Origin: Actinomycetes bacterium | GTDB taxonomy: Bacteria > Actinomycetota > Thermoleophilia > Solirubrobacterales > Solirubrobacteraceae | Reading direction: 5' to 3' | Assembly: GCA_023429855.1 (NCBI GenBank) | Contig: JAEZDB010000183.1 | Coordinates: 1 to 6,541 of the forward strand | Length of the DNA stretch: 6,541 nucleotides | In this document: in pieces, positions 1 to 3,803 of the stretch | Numbering within the stretch: position 1 is the stretch's first letter | Layout: each line of letters starts with the position of its first letter | The notes under the pieces: generated by a model | What the model was told of the DNA's origin: nothing | Database searches by the model: none | What the model saw: the letters and a program-made list of their open reading frames with translations, nothing else | Position numbers and translations under genes: made by a program

Positions 1-2
1 CG

Positions 3-959
3 CCGGCCGTGTCCGCCGCCGCCAAGTCGCCAAAGCCCGTCGCCGCTGAGCAGCTCGCGAGCGCCGCGGCCGGCCTTGAGGGCGCGTCGAAGAAGGCAGC
101 GAAAGACTCGCTGAAGGAGACGCTCGCCGCTGCGCAGGACGAGGCGCTGGCGGCGATGAAGTCGGCTGCGGGCGCGAGCCAGGTCGGTGCGCCCGAGACG
201 CTCAAGGACCTGAAGAAGAAGCAGCTCGACGCCGTTCAGGCCGATCGGAAGATCCAGGCGCGCCTCGAGGCGATGAAATACGGGCTCACGGCTCAGGTGC
301 CGGCTGCCAAGGCGGGCCAGGTCGTCGAGGCTGCGGCGACCATCGCCCTTGAGAAGAAGCAGGGCGGCAAGGTGAAGGTGCAGCAGGTCGTCCTGCCGCC
401 CGCCGTCGGCATCGCCGGCGCCGACGGCAAGGCCACCTTGCACTTCCCGGTCGACAGCCAGGCCACCGCGGCGATGACCAAGAAGGACGTGGCGAAGGCC
501 GCCATCGGCGTGCAGGCCGCCGCGCTCGACAGCATGAGCGATCTCGCCGAGCTCGACCAGATCCGTCTCCAGCAGGCGATGGAACGGCGTTCGAAGGCCA
601 TCGAGACGCTCTCCAACATCCTCAAGAAGCTCAGCGACACCCAGAAGGAGATCACGAAGAACCTCGACGGCGGCGTCTCGAAGTCCGAGCAGAAGCAGCA
701 GAAGGAACTCCGCGACAAGGCCGCCAAGCTCGACAAGGAGGCCAAGCAGATCGAGGCCCAGCGCGACGCCGCCAACCAGGCGGCCACGCAGGCCATGAAC
801 GCCGCCGTCACCGAGCTCCTCAACGGGCTGGCTGCTCAGGCGGTCGGCGTTGCCGGTGGAGTACCCGGCGGCAAGGCACCAGCCACCCAGCTCCCGGTCG
901 CCACCGTGGCCCTCAGCGGCTGCAAGCTCTGCCAGCTCAGCGCGCTCGCGTCGAAGTAG
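3..959 (+). CDS. Ala/Lys-rich helical protein of unknown function, possibly 5'-partial
   Basis: I do not recognise this protein. The frame is open to the left edge of the window. The first possible start is a GTG at base 9, but no ribosome binding site is visible in the few bases before it, so the gene may begin upstream. Counting from that GTG the protein has 316 residues. Residues 1-90 are an Ala/Lys/Glu-rich amphipathic helical stretch. Residues 120-150 are more beta-like (KVKVQQVVLPP, ATLHFPVDS). Residues 175-275 are strongly helical and coiled-coil-like (LDQIRLQQAMERRSKAIETL, later KELRDKAAKLDKEAKQIEAQ). The tail is Gly/Ala/Pro-rich and ends with a CKLC pair (residues 305-308). There is no signal peptide or obvious membrane span in the visible part. 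The central helical block vaguely recalls small needle- or filament-like helical proteins, but this is memory only. Codon use is typical high-GC coding, which supports a real gene. Confidence 0.7.
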   Translation, partial: PAVSAAAKSPKPVAAEQLASAAAGLEGASKKAAKDSLKETLAAAQDEALAAMKSAAGASQVGAPETLKDLKKKQLDAVQADRKIQARLEAMKYGLTAQVPAAKAGQVVEAAATIALEKKQGGKVKVQQVVLPPAVGIAGADGKATLHFPVDSQATAAMTKKDVAKAAIGVQAAALDSMSDLAELDQIRLQQAMERRSKAIETLSNILKKLSDTQKEITKNLDGGVSKSEQKQQKELRDKAAKLDKEAKQIEAQRDAANQAATQAMNAAVTELLNGLAAQAVGVAGGVPGGKAPATQLPVATVALSGCKLCQLSALASK

Positions 960-1015
960 AAAGCACGCCGTCCAGCAACGTGCCGCTCAGCACGACGCCA
1001 AATCCAGCGCCGCGC

Positions 1016-1021
1016 TATTGT
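1016..1021 (+). promoter_or_regulatory. possible -10 element of the tRNA-Arg gene
   Basis: TATTGT lies 10 bases before the tRNA 5' end, a suitable distance for a short tRNA leader. No convincing -35 hexamer is seen about 17 bases upstream, so this rests on one hexamer only. Confidence 0.25.
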
Positions 1022-1031
1022 TCTCGATCCT

Positions 1032-1105
<74 letters not shown>

Positions 1106-1112
1106 TGGCAGA

Positions 1113-1136
1113 AAGCCCCTGCGAAAGCAGGGGCTT
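1113..1136 (+). terminator. GAAA-loop hairpin after tRNA-Arg, likely terminator
   Basis: AAGCCCCTGC (1113-1122) and GCAGGGGCTT (1127-1136) form a perfect 10-bp stem closed by a GAAA tetraloop, starting 8 bases after the tRNA. The following bases (CCGTCGTTCT) are only weakly T-rich, as is common for terminators in GC-rich actinobacteria. It probably ends the tRNA transcript and insulates the downstream operon. Confidence 0.75.
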
Positions 1137-1259
1137 CCGTCGTTCTGGGGGGGTTGCGGCGCGGCAAAGTGGGGTCTGAGTCGTCTGAGGACCGCGGAGC
1201 CCGGTTCTTGGGCGAACATCCGCACGCGCGGCTCGCCGAGCGTTTCGCGAAATTAATCT

Positions 1260-1278
1260 GTTCCGCGCTGCGCGGAAC
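1260..1278. promoter_or_regulatory. 19-bp perfect palindrome, candidate operator site 1
   Basis: GTTCCGCGC-T-GCGCGGAAC is perfectly palindromic around T1269. Its outer core TTCCG-N7-CGGAA (1261-1277) recurs just inside the next gene at 1328-1344. The palindrome sits about 40 bases upstream of the first AbiE-like gene and just above the proposed promoter, where an autorepressor operator would be expected. It could instead be a transcribed hairpin, but there is no T-tract after it and no gene immediately before it. Binding by the AbiEi-like product is inference from the known autoregulation of abiE operons through inverted repeats. Confidence 0.55.
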
Positions 1279-1305
1279 TGTGAAGTTTCGTGCAACAAGA
1301 TGCGC

Positions 1306-1311
1306 TATCTT
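1306..1311 (+). promoter_or_regulatory. candidate -10 element of the AbiE-like operon
   Basis: TATCTT fits the actinobacterial TANNNT pattern and ends 8 bases before the ATG at 1320. This would place the transcription start at or next to that ATG, giving a leaderless mRNA. A second AT-rich hexamer, TATAAA (1315-1320), overlaps the ATG; if that were the true -10, translation would have to start downstream. No good -35 box is visible for either. Confidence 0.35.
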
Positions 1312-1319
1312 CTTTATAA

Positions 1320-2447
1320 ATGGTGTCTTCCGCTACGAACGGAACAGAGGGCTTTCCCGAAACTCGCGCCCCGGAGCGGGAAGCGGACGTGCTTCAGCGC
1401 GCTATTGAGCTGATCCGCGACCGACTCCCGGCGACCTGGGAATCAGACGTCGATCCCCAGGCGGCATCCATCGCCGATGCTGGTGTCGACGCGATCGTTC
1501 GTGTCCGCGCACCAAGCGGCGAGCAGGCCGTGTTCGCCATCGAGGCAAAGCGCCTGCTCCGAACGGGGGAGGTGCCCGGCGTGCTCGAATCCGCGCGCCG
1601 AGCTGCTGCGGCAATCAGCGGCGACGGCGAGGCAACGGTCGTGCTCGCCGCTCGATACCTGGCTCCGGCAACTCGCGAACGCATCGCGGCCTCCGGCGCC
1701 GGGTACATCGACGCCACCGGCAACCTCCTCCTCACGGCAGAGCGCCCCGCCATCTACCTCGCTGACCGAGGGGCCGACCGCGACCCATGGCGCGGTCCGG
1801 GGCGCCCGAGGGGAACCCTCAAGGGCCCACCGGCCGCGCGCGTGGTCCGCGCGCTCATCGACTTCGCGCCGCCCTACACCGTTCCGGAACTCGCCGAGCG
1901 ATCCGAGGCGTCGACCGGCGCGACCTACCGCGTCGTCGAGTTCCTCGAAGGCGAGGGACTGATCGAGCGCCAGCGCTACGGACCCATCACCACCGTCGAC
2001 TGGCGCACGCTGGTGACCCGCTGGGCCGACGACTACGGCTTCGCGCAGTCCAACACCGTCGAGACGTTCCTCGAGCCCCGCGGACTCGAGGCACTCCTCA
2101 TGCGACTCAAACGCTCGGAGGGCTTCGACTACGCGGTAACTGGATCGCTCGCCGCCGTCCGCGTGGCACCGTTCGCGCCCGCGCGTCTTGCGACGGTCTA
2201 TGTAAGCGATCTACGCGCGGCGATCGAGGCACTCGCCTTGCGGCCGGCCGAGAGCGGCGCCAACGTGGCCCTGGCGGTCGGTGCCTACGACGTTGCGCTG
2301 GAACGGACCGAGATCGTCGACGGCGTGCGTTTCGCCGCGCTAAGTCAAGCCGCCGTCGACCTGCTCACCGGCCCCGGACGCAGCCCGAGCGAAGCGACCG
2401 CGCTGCTCGATTGGATGCAGAGCGATGAGTCCCGCTGGCGACGCTGA
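1320..2447 (+). CDS. AbiEi-like antitoxin/regulator with nuclease-fold N-terminus and winged helix
   Basis: This is probably the antitoxin and autorepressor of a type IV (AbiE-like) toxin-antitoxin pair. In characterised AbiE systems, AbiEi is a winged-helix DNA-binding protein that represses the operon and counters the nucleotidyltransferase toxin. Residues 24-110 resemble a PD-(D/E)xK nuclease core: a helix (VLQRAIELIRDRL), then D57 in GVDAIVRV, then E75-A-K77 in VFAIEAKR. Residues 127-138 hold the family-like motif AGYIDATGNLLL. Residues 171-222 form a winged helix (PYTVPELAERSEASTGATYR as recognition region). The C-terminal half carries YAVTGSLAA (271-279) and the end motif SQAAVDLLTGPGRSPSEA (342-359) seen in AbiEi-type proteins. 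The ATG at 1320 has no Shine-Dalgarno and may be leaderless. A GTG at 1389 with GGGAAG five bases upstream is the alternative and would still keep the whole domain. It overlaps the next gene by 23 bases, implying translational coupling. Family assignment is from remembered motifs. Confidence 0.8.
   Translation: MVSSATNGTEGFPETRAPEREADVLQRAIELIRDRLPATWESDVDPQAASIADAGVDAIVRVRAPSGEQAVFAIEAKRLLRTGEVPGVLESARRAAAAISGDGEATVVLAARYLAPATRERIAASGAGYIDATGNLLLTAERPAIYLADRGADRDPWRGPGRPRGTLKGPPAARVVRALIDFAPPYTVPELAERSEASTGATYRVVEFLEGEGLIERQRYGPITTVDWRTLVTRWADDYGFAQSNTVETFLEPRGLEALLMRLKRSEGFDYAVTGSLAAVRVAPFAPARLATVYVSDLRAAIEALALRPAESGANVALAVGAYDVALERTEIVDGVRFAALSQAAVDLLTGPGRSPSEATALLDWMQSDESRWRR
1328..1344. 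promoter_or_regulatory. second TTCCG-N7-CGGAA inverted repeat, candidate operator site 2
   Basis: TTCCG (1328-1332) and CGGAA (1340-1344) are separated by seven bases, exactly as in the upstream palindrome at 1261-1277. The spacer sequence differs (CTACGAA against CGCTGCG), so the match is in the half-sites and spacing. The site lies just inside the gene if the ATG at 1320 is used, or in the leader if the GTG at 1389 is used. The two sites are 67 bases apart and bracket the proposed -10. Operator function is inferred. Confidence 0.4.
1378..1383 (+). promoter_or_regulatory. possible ribosome binding site for alternative GTG start at 1389
   Basis: GGGAAG sits five bases before a GTG at 1389-1391 that is in frame with the AbiEi-like gene. 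Starting there removes 23 low-complexity residues and leaves the predicted domain intact. In contrast, the ATG at 1320 has no purine-rich site before it. The motif may be chance in GC-rich coding DNA. Confidence 0.3.
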
Positions 2448-3669
2448 CCTTCTTGTCGCCGCTCGCACGGCGTTGCTCGATGCCTTGGAAGCACTGCGCG
2501 ATCACCACGCGGCATTGATCCTGATCGGCGCGCAGGCCGTCTACCTCCACACGGGCGCGACGGTCCTCGCGATCGCCGAGGCGACCAAAGACAGCGACCT
2601 CGCCGTCGATCCACGCGTCCTCGCCGACGACCCCCTGATCGAGCGGGCGATGACGGCCGCAGGTTTCTACCGCGACCTCGACCATCCGCAGCCGGGCGCC
2701 TGGCTCTCGCCCGCCGGGATCCCCGTCGACCTCATGGTGCCCGAAGCGCTTGCCGGTTCTGCTCGGCGACGGTCCGCCGTCATACCTCCGCACGGCAAGG
2801 AGGCGGCTCGCCGAGCGGCCGGGTTGGAAGCCGCAGTCGTCGACCACGCGCCGATGACGATCCGCGCGCTCGACCCGACCGACGAACGGGAGGTGACAGT
2901 CGCCGTCGCCGGTCCGGCGGCGCTGCTGGTCGCCAAGCTCCACAAGCTCGGCGAACGAAAGGATGACCCGGGACGCCTGATCGACAAGGACGCGCACGAC
3001 ATCTACCGCCTGCTCGTCGACACCGACACGGCCGTTCTTGCCGCCCGCCTTTCGTGCCTAAGTCGAGACGCCGTTGCCGGTGAGTCCGTTCGCGTTGCGC
3101 TCGGGTACTTGCGCGAGCTATTCGTCGACGAACCGCGCCGTTTGATGCGGAACCGTCGCACGGGCAACACCACGTTTCCCGAGGCGACGCTTCGCCCAGA
3201 GCGTCACCCGAAGCATGCAAACGCAGTGAGAGTCCTTATCCGAGGCGAACACGTTGGCTACCTGCCGCGCGCAGTAGCCGATGAATTCAGCGATGCGTTC
3301 GGCGGAAAGGAGCTGAAGTGCGGTGCGGAGGTTCGCCGCAAAGACCCAAGCCACGACTGGAATGTTGTGCTCCGCGTGGACTACGACAAACTCAGGCGGC
3401 GGGCTGCCGATGCTCGTGCGCACGTCCGAGAGGCGGCACAGCGCCCCAAGCTTGACGCGGTATCCAGCGCCGCCCGCGTGCACGACGACGCGGTCGCTCG
3501 GCAGCTCCGACCCGAACAGGTTGCAGAGTTCAAGCGCCTGCGCGATCAGGCAATCCGGGAGGCCCGTCGTCCGAGCGAGCACCGGCCGACGCTGGCGTTG
3601 GTCGCGGAAGCGGCCGGAATCTCTCCAAACACCGTCAGCAAGATCGCGAAAGCCGGTTCCGATCTCTGA
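2425..3669 (+). CDS. AbiEii-like nucleotidyltransferase fused to HIRAN-like segment and HTH
   Basis: This is likely the toxin partner of the AbiE-like pair. Residues 1-240 are an AbiEii/MenT-type nucleotidyltransferase: LIGAQAVYLH (33-42) as the nucleotide-binding turn, TKDSDLAVD (54-62) with metal-binding D56 and D58, a third acidic residue D102 in PVDLMVPE, and a late motif with K171, K174, D189 and D192 (AKLHKLGER, DKDAHDIYRLL). Related toxins such as MenT3 transfer nucleotides to tRNA; the substrate here is unknown. After the helix ending ELFVDEPRRLM (~241) the usual end of the family appears replaced. Residues 252-320 look HIRAN-like (ATLRPERHPKHANAVRV, then GEHVGYLPRAVADEF, then KCGAEV), but the beginning of that fold is not seen. 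Residues 322-385 are helical and charged; 388-410 look like a small HTH (LALVAEAAGISPNTVSKI). The ATG overlaps the preceding gene by 23 bases. Third-position GC falls after the junction. Either a working fusion or a recombination scar is possible. Confidence 0.78.
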   Translation: MSPAGDADLLVAARTALLDALEALRDHHAALILIGAQAVYLHTGATVLAIAEATKDSDLAVDPRVLADDPLIERAMTAAGFYRDLDHPQPGAWLSPAGIPVDLMVPEALAGSARRRSAVIPPHGKEAARRAAGLEAAVVDHAPMTIRALDPTDEREVTVAVAGPAALLVAKLHKLGERKDDPGRLIDKDAHDIYRLLVDTDTAVLAARLSCLSRDAVAGESVRVALGYLRELFVDEPRRLMRNRRTGNTTFPEATLRPERHPKHANAVRVLIRGEHVGYLPRAVADEFSDAFGGKELKCGAEVRRKDPSHDWNVVLRVDYDKLRRRAADARAHVREAAQRPKLDAVSSAARVHDDAVARQLRPEQVAEFKRLRDQAIREARRPSEHRPTLALVAEAAGISPNTVSKIAKAGSDL

Positions 3670-3763
3670 GCACAGGTCGACATCGGGCTCGAAACCGCCG
3701 ACCTCCGTCAGCGTTCATCGGGCAACGCGGTGTTGACAGAGCGCTTCGAGTTCGACAGCACAC

Positions 3764-3803
3764 GAGCCGGCTCCCGCGCACATGCGCACGGCGTCGAGCC
3801 AGC
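3764..3803. terminator. weak stem-loop region between convergent genes
   Basis: The gap between the AbiE-like operon and the oxidoreductase holds a 10-bp palindrome GAGCCGGCTC (3764-3773). Its right half can also pair with GAGCC at 3796-3800, enclosing GCGCA-CA-TGCGC (3776-3787). A two-way terminator is expected here, but there is no T-tract on either strand and the pairing is modest. Confidence 0.2.

Noticed and set aside
1243..1252. TTTCGCGAAA palindrome near operator site 1
   Set aside because: It is a short 10-bp palindrome with no second copy seen near the operon and half-sites unlike TTCCG/CGGAA; likely chance.
1787..2428. A 213-codon + strand frame inside the AbiEi-like gene
   Set aside because: The Arg-rich translation is typical of a GC-rich off-frame, and the overlapping frame has coherent domains.
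3118..3582. A 154-codon minus-strand frame opposite the HIRAN-like region
   Set aside because: Its translation looks less biased than other shadows, but it lies wholly opposite a frame with HIRAN-like and HTH motifs, and I see no ribosome binding site or family signature for it.
3674..3704. AGGTCG...CGACCT inverted repeat as terminator of the AbiE-like operon
   Set aside because: The 6-bp stem encloses a 19-base loop and lacks a T-tract, so it is too weak to call.
3733..3761. TTGACA at 3733-3738 as a -35 box on the + strand
   Set aside because: No -10-like hexamer is found at suitable spacing (the bases there read ACAGCA), and no + strand gene follows.
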